Below are positions 1-7,407 of a DNA stretch of 64,000 nt, in pieces. This DNA comes from a virus. The stretch covers positions 1 to 64,000 of the IMG/VR virus record IMGVR_UViG_3300042484_003148; one strand, 5' to 3'. Numbering within the stretch: position 1 is the stretch's first letter; every line of letters starts with the position of its first letter. The notes beneath the pieces were generated by a model. It did not search any database, was not told the DNA's origin, and saw nothing but the letters and a program-made list of their open reading frames with translations. The position numbers and the translations under genes are program-made.

Positions 1-1386
1 ACAGAAACCTAATATAGGTTCAACGCAACCACCCATACTTCCACTAACATCACACACAATATTTAATGACTTAATATCATAAAACCTACCTTTAACAATA
101 AATTCACTATCACTGTGTTTTTTGTTGATTTTCTTGTAAGTTCTGTTTAATGAACCACTACCTTTTAATTTATTTACTGTACTAAAGATAACCTTTAAGA
201 AGTTTTCTTTTTGTGGTGTGATTTGTTTCATTAATTCATCTACAAACCCTGTATCAACACCTCTTGCTTTACAATAAGCATCAATGTTTCGCATCCTATC
301 TGCAATTTCTTCTGGTGATATTTCATCTTCATCACTTGATGTAAAATCATCTAATGATTGGAAGTTTTTACCACCTCCACCACTTGGGTTGTTTTTGTCA
401 ACTAAATATCTTAGTGCATATAAATCTAATGTACCTGTATATCTATCATCTTGTACATAAGTGATATTGTCATTATTTTTAATAATGTTTAGGTAGTCGT
501 GTGATTTAATATGAACTTTATAAGTTTGATTATCTTTTAAGATTCTATCTCTAACAACATCATAACCTATTGTATCACATTCACTCTGTAGTTTTTTAAT
601 ATGTTCATCAAAAAATTGATACAGTTGTTCAAATACTAAATTAGAGTTATTTTCACCTTTATCATAACCAGCTTCTAAAAAAGGTTCTAAATGAATACCT
701 GACCCACATTTTTCCCAGTTTGATGGGAATATATAATGTTTATACGGGTTTTCTTCGTCAGGATATGATTTTGGGTCATAATTAGGGTTAATTTCTAATT
801 CTTTTATTATTTCACCCATTATTCTAATATTATTAGATAATTTATCAAATCTTTTCTTTGATTCTTGGTTATCTGGGTTTTTTTGAAGATAATTAGATAA
901 TGTTTCTAATTTATCAGTTGATTGTAATAAATCAAGTTTAATTGTATCAAGTGGGGAGTCTTGAAATATCAAACTAATATGGTCACGTAATGCAACTTGG
1001 AACCTTTCAGCTCTATATTGGTATTGTATATTGTAGTTGATAATAGCATCAGTAACAATATTACATTTACTTCTTTGAACCTCATTTGTAAAACCATACA
1101 GACGTTGTAAGTGTGCTGATTTGATGTGCATTAACTCATGGAAAATTAAATATGTAATTTCTGAGTTTTCTAATTTATTAATGAAATGTTCATTATAAGA
1201 AAATAAGAAATTTTTAAACTTAGCAGATACACAAGCAGTATCAATATCGGTTCTTTCTTTGAACTCAATTAAGGTTGTGAAATAACCAAAATAACGATGT
1301 GCTGTTAATGATGAATGTGTTAATAAATCAATAATAGCGTTTGTTAATTTAGCATTTTTAATTTTTACTGGAGATTCGTATGACAT
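1..1386 (-). CDS. VWA-like metallopeptidase protein, 3' end cut by window
   Basis: The frame is open from an ATG at 1386 to the window edge (462 codons). It starts MSYESPVKIKN and carries FHELMHIKSAH near residue 80, an HExxH zinc-protease motif. Near residue 450 it has VCDVSGSMGG, the DxSGSxG metal-binding (MIDAS) motif of von Willebrand A domains. An N-terminal metallopeptidase-like part followed by a VWA-like part matches the DUF2201 arrangement, known from bacteria and large phages and often paired with a MoxR-type ATPase. A role in protein remodelling is inference; no ATPase partner is visible here. A TAnnTTTG promoter lies just upstream. Confidence 0.8.
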   Translation of the reverse strand, partial: MSYESPVKIKNAKLTNAIIDLLTHSSLTAHRYFGYFTTLIEFKERTDIDTACVSAKFKNFLFSYNEHFINKLENSEITYLIFHELMHIKSAHLQRLYGFTNEVQRSKCNIVTDAIINYNIQYQYRAERFQVALRDHISLIFQDSPLDTIKLDLLQSTDKLETLSNYLQKNPDNQESKKRFDKLSNNIRIMGEIIKELEINPNYDPKSYPDEENPYKHYIFPSNWEKCGSGIHLEPFLEAGYDKGENNSNLVFEQLYQFFDEHIKKLQSECDTIGYDVVRDRILKDNQTYKVHIKSHDYLNIIKNNDNITYVQDDRYTGTLDLYALRYLVDKNNPSGGGGKNFQSLDDFTSSDEDEISPEEIADRMRNIDAYCKARGVDTGFVDELMKQITPQKENFLKVIFSTVNKLKGSGSLNRTYKKINKKHSDSEFIVKGRFYDIKSLNIVCDVSGSMGGCVEPILGFC

Positions 1387-1425
1387 TTTATCTTGGTTTT
1401 AAATTGTTTGTTATTAATTGATATG

Positions 1426-1456
1426 CAAAATTATATAAATTTTATTTAAATTACAA
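1426..1456 (-). promoter_or_regulatory. Bacteroidota-type promoter
   Basis: On the minus strand a TTG (1456-1454) stands 20 nt before TAATTTTG (1433-1426), matching TTG-N19/20-TAnnTTTG. It sits 40 nt before the ATG of the VWA gene and overlaps the 3' end of the preceding small gene. Confidence 0.55.
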
Positions 1457-1654
1457 TGAAGTTGCGGATTTAATTTCAATAAACCAATCAGGATTATTTT
1501 CAACATCATCTTTATAGAAATAATAAGATTTATATTTATCTTCGCGATATTCTTCATCTGTGATTGAATGAAAATAATCACCTCTGATAGTTTGTTTAAA
1601 TATCCTACCAGCTGGACATTTTATTAAATCTTTAATTATTTTAAACGTTCTCAT
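1451..1654 (-). CDS. Hypothetical 67-aa protein
   Basis: I chose the ATG at 1654 (MRTFKIIKDL) because it lies 1 nt after the stop of the upstream membrane gene; a longer frame would overlap that gene by 65 nt. The product is rich in Lys, Asp and Tyr (YKSYYFYKDD), probably soluble, with no motif I recognise. It is the last gene of the small-gene operon before the VWA gene. Confidence 0.65.
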   Translation of the reverse strand: MRTFKIIKDLIKCPAGRIFKQTIRGDYFHSITDEEYREDKYKSYYFYKDDVENNPDWFIEIKSATSL

Positions 1655-1655
1655 G

Positions 1656-1961
1656 TTATAACCGACTTTTAAATTTTGAATGATTTTTAGCAATTCTTTT
1701 AGAAGTTTCTTCGATTGCATCTTTTATTTCTTTAGTAATCGGTTTACTATTTTGAAATAAATGTTTTGTTATTTTAGCGTTGTTAGGTACATATAATTTA
1801 TAACCAACATAAAACCAAATTATTATTTCTGTTATTCCAGTTAAACCTCGTAAGGTTGTGTCTGTATGCCTAATATTGGTAGCTAAATAACATAAATATT
1901 CTGATAGTGCAACTATCAAAGGATACAGTAGCATCCAAAGTACGAAGGGTAGGTTTTTCAT
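1656..1961 (-). CDS. Small membrane protein, 101 aa
   Basis: Two hydrophobic stretches are visible, about residues 4-27 (PFVLWMLLYPLIVALSEYLC) and 42-58 (GITEIIIWFYVGYKLYV), followed by a basic tail, so this is a likely two-pass inner-membrane protein. Its ATG overlaps the TGA of the upstream miniprotein by 4 nt, so translation is probably coupled. Function unknown; phage proteins of this shape can act in superinfection exclusion or lysis timing, but nothing here decides it. Confidence 0.7.
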   Translation of the reverse strand: MKNLPFVLWMLLYPLIVALSEYLCYLATNIRHTDTTLRGLTGITEIIIWFYVGYKLYVPNNAKITKHLFQNSKPITKEIKDAIEETSKRIAKNHSKFKSRL

Positions 1962-2092
1962 CTTTTATAAATTAATATATTGTTCGTCCAATTTTCAGAA
2001 TTAATCCAATTTTCATTAGTCTTAAGAAATTTAGTATATAACTTAGTGTTGTAAAGGTATATACCATCAGTATTGTTTATGTCTAGTTTCAT
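1958..2092 (-). CDS. MKL miniprotein, 44 aa
   Basis: Starts MKLDINNTDG and ends WTNNILIYKR, the typical miniprotein ends (family described at 7166-7306). ATGA overlaps link it to the gene before (stop 2089) and to the membrane gene after. Confidence 0.75.
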   Translation of the reverse strand: MKLDINNTDGIYLYNTKLYTKFLKTNENWINSENWTNNILIYKR

Positions 2093-2388
2093 ACAGTTTT
2101 TATTTTAACAGTATCTTTATGATAAATTGGTAATAAATAACAATCTTCACCTTCTAATAATCTTTTTACCATTAATGGTGTGTCATCAAAACCCATTTTG
2201 AAACAAAAGAAATCATTATCATCTGAACAATATGGACCTTTATTGTAACGTACACTAAATATACCATTACCATAATAAAGTGCTATATCCATTGTATTTT
2301 GGTTTTTATTTCTTAATAACAAGTAATAAACCTCACTACCATCATTTTCTTTTAAAACTTCCCAATTATAATCACCACATTGAATCAT
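2089..2388 (-). CDS. Hypothetical 99-aa protein
   Basis: Starts MIQCGDYNWEVLKEN. It alternates charged and aromatic residues in strand-like runs (YYLLLRNKNQ, GIFSVRYNKG), suggesting a small beta-rich soluble protein. It shares a 4-nt ATGA overlap with the downstream miniprotein. No family recognised. Confidence 0.65.
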   Translation of the reverse strand: MIQCGDYNWEVLKENDGSEVYYLLLRNKNQNTMDIALYYGNGIFSVRYNKGPYCSDDNDFFCFKMGFDDTPLMVKRLLEGEDCYLLPIYHKDTVKIKTV

Positions 2389-2417
2389 TTCAATGTTATT
2401 TATTGTTGTAATTTTTT

Positions 2418-2537
2418 TTATCTTGCAAATATATTAATTTGGTTGAGATAATTTAAGTCAACTAATCCTTGAATATGATTGTTGCGTAAAACAACATAAT
2501 TTTTAACCTGTTTTACACGAAATATTTTTAATTTCAT
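2418..2537 (-). CDS. MKL miniprotein, 39 aa
   Basis: Starts MKLKIFRVKQ and ends NYLNQINIFAR with a TAA stop. It follows the promoter at 2563-2593 by about 25 nt, so it is the first gene of its transcript. Confidence 0.72.
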   Translation of the reverse strand: MKLKIFRVKQVKNYVVLRNNHIQGLVDLNYLNQINIFAR

Positions 2538-2562
2538 CTTTCCAATATTTTATATTCAACGC

Positions 2563-2593
2563 AAACCTAACTAAAAGGTTTCAATAAAACAAA
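2563..2593 (-). promoter_or_regulatory. Promoter with extended phage motif
   Basis: The minus strand reads TTTG (2593-2590), 19 nt, then TAGGTTTG (2570-2563) continuing CGTTGAATATAAAAT. The spacer holds TTGAAACCTTTTA. It is nearly identical to the element before 7306 and shares TTGnAACCTTTTA-n3-TAGnTTTrCGTT with copies at about 19630, 24290 and 44350. Confidence 0.7.
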
Positions 2594-2632
2594 AATAATT
2601 GTTGGAAATCTTTTAAATAACCAACAATTATT
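2585..2632 (-). terminator. Rho-independent terminator
   Basis: A 12-bp inverted repeat (2594-2605 with 2621-2632, CCAACAATTATT arm) is followed on the minus strand by TTTTGTTTTATT. It lies 5 nt after the stop of the miniprotein at 2638 and ends the SbcCD transcript. Confidence 0.75.
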
Positions 2633-2637
2633 ATTTT

Positions 2638-2763
2638 TTATCTAACAAAAATGCCTAACCAATTACAATGATTTTTAGTAAGATTGGTAGTTCCTAAAAC
2701 AGTGCTTTTATAAAAAACTGTTGAAGTGAACGAAATTCCAAAGTCTGATTTTTTAAGTTTCAT
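2638..2763 (-). CDS. MKL miniprotein, 41 aa
   Basis: Starts MKLKKSDFGI and ends NWLGIFVR, stop TAA. It begins 3 nt after the SbcCD stop and is followed at once by a strong terminator, so it is the last gene of that operon. Confidence 0.72.
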   Translation of the reverse strand: MKLKKSDFGISFTSTVFYKSTVLGTTNLTKNHCNWLGIFVR

Positions 2764-2766
2764 ATA

Positions 2767-5700
2767 TCAATTAATACTAATCAAACTACAACCTTTTTCA
2801 TCAGCTGTTACAGTTAAACTGTAATCAACATTTAATTCATCACTGTAAGCGTGTTCAATGATGACTATTTTCTCAATTTTTTCTTTGATTTTATGAATTA
2901 ACTCAAAGAAATTAGTTACTGAATCACCAACTAGTTTACCTGTTACCTCATCTAAGAATAAAAAGTTACCTAATGATTTATTATTAATTGACCTTAATGC
3001 TAATCTTAATATAATCGAAATAAAGGTCCTTTCCATTCCGGAGCCACCAATTACATTTTGTATAGCTGTATTATCATTGTAACTATACATTTTTAATGTC
3101 ATATTTTCATCAAAATAAACATTAAAGTTACATAAATCATTGATTAAATTATGTATTTCATTGTTGATGTCTTCTCTCATATTTAATAAGAGTAATTTAG
3201 GTACACCATCTCTGTGAATACACTCAACATAACAAGTATTAATTTGTTCTTCAAGTTCTTGTTCTTGAAATTTACTTATTCTGTCATTAATTGTTTTAAT
3301 GTTATTTGTTAAGGTTGTAATAACATTATTTTCAATAAAACTAACATTTGCTTTAATTCCATTAACTTCATCTTGTAAAGTTTTTAATCTAGCATCGTAA
3401 GTATCTATTACCTTTTGAACCTTTTCATTTTCAATAACTTTATTGTTTTCAATAACAACTCTATCATAGGTATTTTTATTATTACCTATTTTCAAGTCAA
3501 CATTTTCAATTAATAAAGGAATGTTGTTCTTTTGGTTAACTAATTGTTGTCTTTTATCGAATTCTTCTTTTTCTTTTTCGATTTCAACAATTAATTCCTG
3601 GTTTTCTGACATCTTAACAGATGTATCCTCTAAATCTTGTTTGAAACGTATGATATTAGCTTCAAGTAACTTAATATCATTTTCAAAACCAACCTTTTTA
3701 CTCTCTTCATTTTTTATTTTGTTTAAAGATTCTGAAATTTTATCCTTTAATGATAATATTTCTTTGGTATCTTGTTCCTTAATATTATTTTCAAAACATT
3801 TAATAGTTTCTAATATACTAAGAATCTCAGGTGTATTATTTTTAGATTCCTCTAACTGGTTTATTTCAGTTTTTTTATCATTAATCTTATTTTGAATGAT
3901 AACTAACTGAGCTTTACCTAATTCTCTGTCACAAGATGGGCAAATTTTGCTTTTATCTAAAATTTCTATCTCAGATAAAATATTATTAATTTTAGAATCA
4001 ATCTGTTTATTAATTAAACCAATTTCTTGTTCTTTTAACTTGATTTTAGATTCTAAATTACCTAATTCTTTAGTAATATCAGTTTTAAAAGAATCAATAG
4101 ACCTGTTTAGAAGTAATATATTACCATTGCAAACAGCAATATCATTTCTAACTGAATCAACCTTATTAGTTGTTTCTTTAATATTCGATTTTACCCCAAT
4201 AAACTCGTTCTGTAATGAATCTTTTATACCACATAAGGTATTATATCGTTCAATGTTATAAGTGTCTCTTAGAATTGATATTTTTTGTTCAAGTTCTTTT
4301 TGAGAAACAAAATAACTATCTTTTTGTTCAATTAAAACATTTAATTCTTCTTTAAGTTTGTCAAGTGAAGTGTTAGCTAAGGCTTTGTCAATAGGATGTA
4401 ACTTTTTAAGTTCATTTTCCTTGTACTCTTGACCTGTTTTTAACCTTTTCTCTCTATCAACTAAAGAATCATTAAGTTCTTTGATTTTGTCTTTGTTGGT
4501 TTGAATTTCATCTTTTATTAATTGAATTTTAACCAATTCATCTTCTACTTTAAGAACTATTTTTTCTTCTTTTTTATAAAGTTCTTTTTTGTAGTCTTTG
4601 TATTCAGCTAATTTTCTTTCAAAAACATCTAAACCTGAATATTTTAAAATACTATCCATAAATACTGATTCATCCATTGATAATAAATTATTCAATGTAT
4701 CAGCATTAACTAAATATAAAGCTAAGAAATCATCAAATGAACCAATTATATTTGATAAATATTCCTGGTTTTTAGATTTTTCTTCATCAGTTTGGTTGAT
4801 TATTTCACCATTACTATCAATAAGATTGATTTTTAATGTTGTTGGACAAGCTGTAATCTTAGTTTTACTTCTATCCCACTTTCTTTCAGTTCTTCTAACT
4901 AAAGAAAATCTAGTTTCATCAACATTTATAATAGCACCTGATTCACAGTAATCTAAATCACGTTTGTTATTAATAAATCTGTTATCACCATTGGTTTCTC
5001 TTTTTAGAGTTTCTAATGTTTTACCATGTAATAAATATAAAATACCTGAAAGTAAATTGGTCTTACCAACTGCATTTTCACCCATAATTTGATACAAACC
5101 GTTGTTTTTATCCCAGTTCATTTCAAATCTATCAGCATGTGAACGATAGTTATCAATATAAAAAGATTCAATTCTCCAATCTTTTCTTTCAATACTATTA
5201 GATGCCCCTAATCTTTTATTAATTTTATTATCTATCTCAATAACTTTGTCAATAAATTCAGGTTCATAATTTTTATTTAACAAATGTTGTTTAAATACTT
5301 GTTGCTGTACATCGTAATTGGTAATATTAACCAAAGATTTTCTAACAAAATCATTCTCAACAATTTTATTGTTTCTTATTTTGTTTTCTTTCTTTTTAAC
5401 TTCAACAACGGTTGGGTATTTGGATTGTATAAATAACTTAATCTTTCTCCAATTTTCACTTGTAAAATTAATAGCATCATCGGTCCAATCAACTTTTACG
5501 TGAGTATATTTCTTAACCTCAGAAGATTTAAGTTTAATATTTAAATTATCGTAATCAATTGTTTCATCAACACCAGTACCTTTTAAGTAATAGTTAATGT
5601 AACTATATTCATTTTCAATCTCAATAAGTTCATGTTTTATGTTTTTAACATCTGAGATGTTCCATAAAATAAAGCCATGTTTATCAACAGATTCACCATA

Positions 5701-6345
5701 ATTATTTTGATATAATGATGATGGATATGCACCTTTAATTGATTTATCTTTATTATGAAATAACTGATATTGATGTATGTCACCCATTAATAATAAATCA
5801 CCTTCAAAGTCTTCTAAACTAACATATTTAGAATCTTCAAATTCTTGACCAAAAAATGTTCTTGAACCATTAATAGGGTCATGAAATAAATCAATAACTA
5901 ATTTATCTGTTGGTTTGGTAAAACCAGGTTCTAAAACCCAAGGTGATGTCTTGTCGCTATGATGCCATACTGACCAAATTACATTTTCATCATTGTAAAA
6001 TGTGGTCGCATCGTAATATTTAACCTTTGGGTTGTTAATCAAATTGATAACAGTATTTACTGAATCAACACGATTAACAGCTTTCATGTTAAGGTCATGG
6101 TTACCTAATGTAACTCGAACTTCAGCAATTTTAGATAGTTCATTCAAGAACCAACCACCAAGTTTTTTGGTTTCATTGTTTACTTTATTAAAATCATGAA
6201 ATAAATCACCAACTATAACTATTCTGTCAGGTTTAACCTCGATTAGTTTTTTGATTGTGTTTTCAAGAACTTGTTTTTGTCTTGCTTGATACTCAAGTTT
6301 ATTCATTAAATGAATATCTGAGAGGTGTGCTATGGTTTTTATCAT
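2767..6345 (-). CDS. Fused SbcD-SbcC (Mre11-Rad50) nuclease/ATPase
   Basis: This 1192-aa protein joins in one chain what T4 encodes as gp47 and gp46. Residues 1-250 are a Mre11-type phosphoesterase: SDIH (9-12), GDLFHD (46-51), GNHD (81-84), LFHD (153-156) and GDIHQ (188-192) supply the metal ligands. The Rad50 half has a Walker A motif GENAVGKTN (422-430), long coiled coils, a zinc-hook CPSC near 800, an ABC signature IGGSGMER near 1100 and Walker B FLFLDEVTG near 1130. The family resects double-strand ends for recombination-dependent replication. The ATG overlaps the TGA of a miniprotein by 4 nt. Confidence 0.93.
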   Translation of the reverse strand: MIKTIAHLSDIHLMNKLEYQARQKQVLENTIKKLIEVKPDRIVIVGDLFHDFNKVNNETKKLGGWFLNELSKIAEVRVTLGNHDLNMKAVNRVDSVNTVINLINNPKVKYYDATTFYNDENVIWSVWHHSDKTSPWVLEPGFTKPTDKLVIDLFHDPINGSRTFFGQEFEDSKYVSLEDFEGDLLLMGDIHQYQLFHNKDKSIKGAYPSSLYQNNYGESVDKHGFILWNISDVKNIKHELIEIENEYSYINYYLKGTGVDETIDYDNLNIKLKSSEVKKYTHVKVDWTDDAINFTSENWRKIKLFIQSKYPTVVEVKKKENKIRNNKIVENDFVRKSLVNITNYDVQQQVFKQHLLNKNYEPEFIDKVIEIDNKINKRLGASNSIERKDWRIESFYIDNYRSHADRFEMNWDKNNGLYQIMGENAVGKTNLLSGILYLLHGKTLETLKRETNGDNRFINNKRDLDYCESGAIINVDETRFSLVRRTERKWDRSKTKITACPTTLKINLIDSNGEIINQTDEEKSKNQEYLSNIIGSFDDFLALYLVNADTLNNLLSMDESVFMDSILKYSGLDVFERKLAEYKDYKKELYKKEEKIVLKVEDELVKIQLIKDEIQTNKDKIKELNDSLVDREKRLKTGQEYKENELKKLHPIDKALANTSLDKLKEELNVLIEQKDSYFVSQKELEQKISILRDTYNIERYNTLCGIKDSLQNEFIGVKSNIKETTNKVDSVRNDIAVCNGNILLLNRSIDSFKTDITKELGNLESKIKLKEQEIGLINKQIDSKINNILSEIEILDKSKICPSCDRELGKAQLVIIQNKINDKKTEINQLEESKNNTPEILSILETIKCFENNIKEQDTKEILSLKDKISESLNKIKNEESKKVGFENDIKLLEANIIRFKQDLEDTSVKMSENQELIVEIEKEKEEFDKRQQLVNQKNNIPLLIENVDLKIGNNKNTYDRVVIENNKVIENEKVQKVIDTYDARLKTLQDEVNGIKANVSFIENNVITTLTNNIKTINDRISKFQEQELEEQINTCYVECIHRDGVPKLLLLNMREDINNEIHNLINDLCNFNVYFDENMTLKMYSYNDNTAIQNVIGGSGMERTFISIILRLALRSINNKSLGNFLFLDEVTGKLVGDSVTNFFELIHKIKEKIEKIVIIEHAYSDELNVDYSLTVTADEKGCSLISIN

Positions 6346-6461
6346 TTTCTTGGAAATATTATTAGTGCGTTGTGGTTGGATTTAGTAGTAAAGTTTTTTA
6401 TACGTAACATTTCGATTTTATAATCTAGACCACTTAATAAACCTGTTATGTATAATTTCAT
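6342..6461 (-). CDS. MKL miniprotein, 39 aa
   Basis: Starts MKLYITGLLS and ends NALIIFPRK. Its TGA overlaps the ATG of SbcCD, so the nuclease gene is probably translated by coupling from this tiny gene. Confidence 0.75.
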   Translation of the reverse strand: MKLYITGLLSGLDYKIEMLRIKNFTTKSNHNALIIFPRK

Positions 6462-6589
6462 CTTTTTGTTATTATTAATCGGTTGTAGTGAATTTCGGGT
6501 ATATATCTTTCAGTTTTATTATTAATTCTATGAAAAACTCCACTATTATTGAATAGTACAAAGTTTGAGTTAGTTATTTTTAATTTCAT
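6458..6589 (-). CDS. MKL miniprotein, 43 aa
   Basis: Starts MKLKITNSNF and ends YNRLIITKR. ATGA overlaps on both sides. Confidence 0.75.
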   Translation of the reverse strand: MKLKITNSNFVLFNNSGVFHRINNKTERYIPEIHYNRLIITKR

Positions 6590-6705
6590 CTTCTTTCAAA
6601 AATTAATAACATGTTATGATTTCTTTTGTTTTGTAAAGTGAATTCAGATGTTATCTCACGTTTCCAGTTAAACGTTTTCAATAAAGCAGATATATCTAAT
6701 TTCAT
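6586..6705 (-). CDS. MKL miniprotein, 39 aa
   Basis: Starts MKLDISALLK and ends NMLLIFERR. ATGA overlaps on both sides; the upstream partner is the small membrane protein. Confidence 0.73.
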   Translation of the reverse strand: MKLDISALLKTFNWKREITSEFTLQNKRNHNMLLIFERR

Positions 6706-6911
6706 CTTTTAAATTTTTTATATAATTTATATAAAATATAACTTTTTAGTGAAAATCCAAATATAACTAAAATTATTATAAAATAACTATTATCTATTTG
6801 GAATATTAGATAGATATCTAATAAGCAAGCCACTAATAAGAATATTGATAACATAATACCTAGTTTCTTAAAGAAATTGAATTCTAATCTTTTGATTGTT
6901 TCTATTGTCAT
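6702..6911 (-). CDS. Small membrane protein, 69 aa
   Basis: Two hydrophobic helices (about 18-38, LGIMLSIFLLVACLLDIYLI, and 43-60, YFIIILVIFGFSLKSYIL) with a basic N-terminus and tail. It is embedded in the miniprotein array with ATGA overlaps on both sides. It has no MKL start. Function unknown. Confidence 0.7.
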   Translation of the reverse strand: MTIETIKRLEFNFFKKLGIMLSIFLLVACLLDIYLIFQIDNSYFIIILVIFGFSLKSYILYKLYKKFKR

Positions 6912-7039
6912 CTTGTGTAAATTGTTATGTAATTAATAAAATTATTTATATTTTTACCTGGTTTATGACTACCTTTCATAAAATTATAATCAGGACTTGT
7001 TAAGAAAAAGCTATTGGGTTTACTTATATTTAATTTCAT
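6908..7039 (-). CDS. MKL miniprotein, 43 aa
   Basis: Starts MKLNISKPNS and ends FINYITIYTR. It has the LTSPDYNFMKG form of the SxDYxxLxG core seen most clearly at 10327-10976. Confidence 0.75.
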   Translation of the reverse strand: MKLNISKPNSFFLTSPDYNFMKGSHKPGKNINNFINYITIYTR

Positions 7040-7055
7040 CTTTTGTAAATTATTA

Positions 7056-7169
7056 TTATCTGTCAAGAATTAATAAACGATTATAATTTATTTTTAAATC
7101 ACGTCCAGAAGTTATCATGTAATAAGGTGTTATATCACCTAAATAAGGTTTCCAAATTTTTAATTTCAT
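7056..7169 (-). CDS. MKL miniprotein, 37 aa
   Basis: Starts MKLKIWKPYL and ends YNRLLILDR, stop TAA, leaving a 16-nt gap before the next gene. Its ATG overlaps the upstream TGA. Confidence 0.73.
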   Translation of the reverse strand: MKLKIWKPYLGDITPYYMITSGRDLKINYNRLLILDR

Positions 7170-7306
7170 CTTTTAAATATTACCATTGCGTTACTCCATC
7201 TTTTTATCTTAATTTTACTTTTTTGTTTTCCAACTAAAACATGATAATAAAGATTATCACTAACAAAATTAACTTTATACGTACTATTATCTATTTCAAG
7301 TTTCAT
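7166..7306 (-). CDS. MKL miniprotein, 46 aa; first of the array and family description
   Basis: Starts MKLEIDNSTY and ends SNAMVIFKR. Family traits over about 48 members: 35-54 residues, start Met-Lys-Leu, a short first strand, a middle often reading SxDYxxLxG, and a last strand Asn-x-aliphatic-x-Ile-aromatic-x-Arg. Each stop usually overlaps the next start inside AAAAGATGAAACTT, so one DNA junction encodes the Lys-Arg end of one protein and the Met-Lys-Leu start of the next. At this base composition stop codons are frequent, so dozens of tiled frames with matching ends cannot be chance. No known family recognised; one compact beta unit per protein is a guess. Confidence 0.78.
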   Translation of the reverse strand: MKLEIDNSTYKVNFVSDNLYYHVLVGKQKSKIKIKRWSNAMVIFKR

Positions 7307-7330
7307 CTTTCTAATATTTTATCTTCAACG

Positions 7331-7362
7331 CAAATCTACATAAAAGGTTGCAATAAAACAAA
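7331..7362 (-). promoter_or_regulatory. Promoter with extended phage motif
   Basis: TTTG (7362-7359), 20 nt, TAGATTTG (7338-7331) followed by CGTTGAAGATAAAAT; the spacer holds TTGCAACCTTTTA. It starts the miniprotein-SbcCD operon about 25 nt before the first ATG. Confidence 0.72.
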
Positions 7363-7383
7363 TAATTTTTAAAAATAGTTTGG

Positions 7384-7400
7384 TTCTATTTATTAAAAAC
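7384..7400 (+). promoter_or_regulatory. Candidate late promoter (TCTATTTATTAAAAAC)
   Basis: A copy of the (A/T)CTATTTAtAA motif seen before other virion genes, 8 nt before the tape-measure ATG. Assignment as a promoter rests only on its recurrence. Confidence 0.35.
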
Positions 7401-7407
7401 AAAATCA

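Noticed and set aside
3521-5503. Long plus-strand open frames opposite SbcCD
   Set aside because: They mirror the coiled-coil codons of SbcCD, have Ser/Leu/Phe-rich translations with no domain, and no start context.
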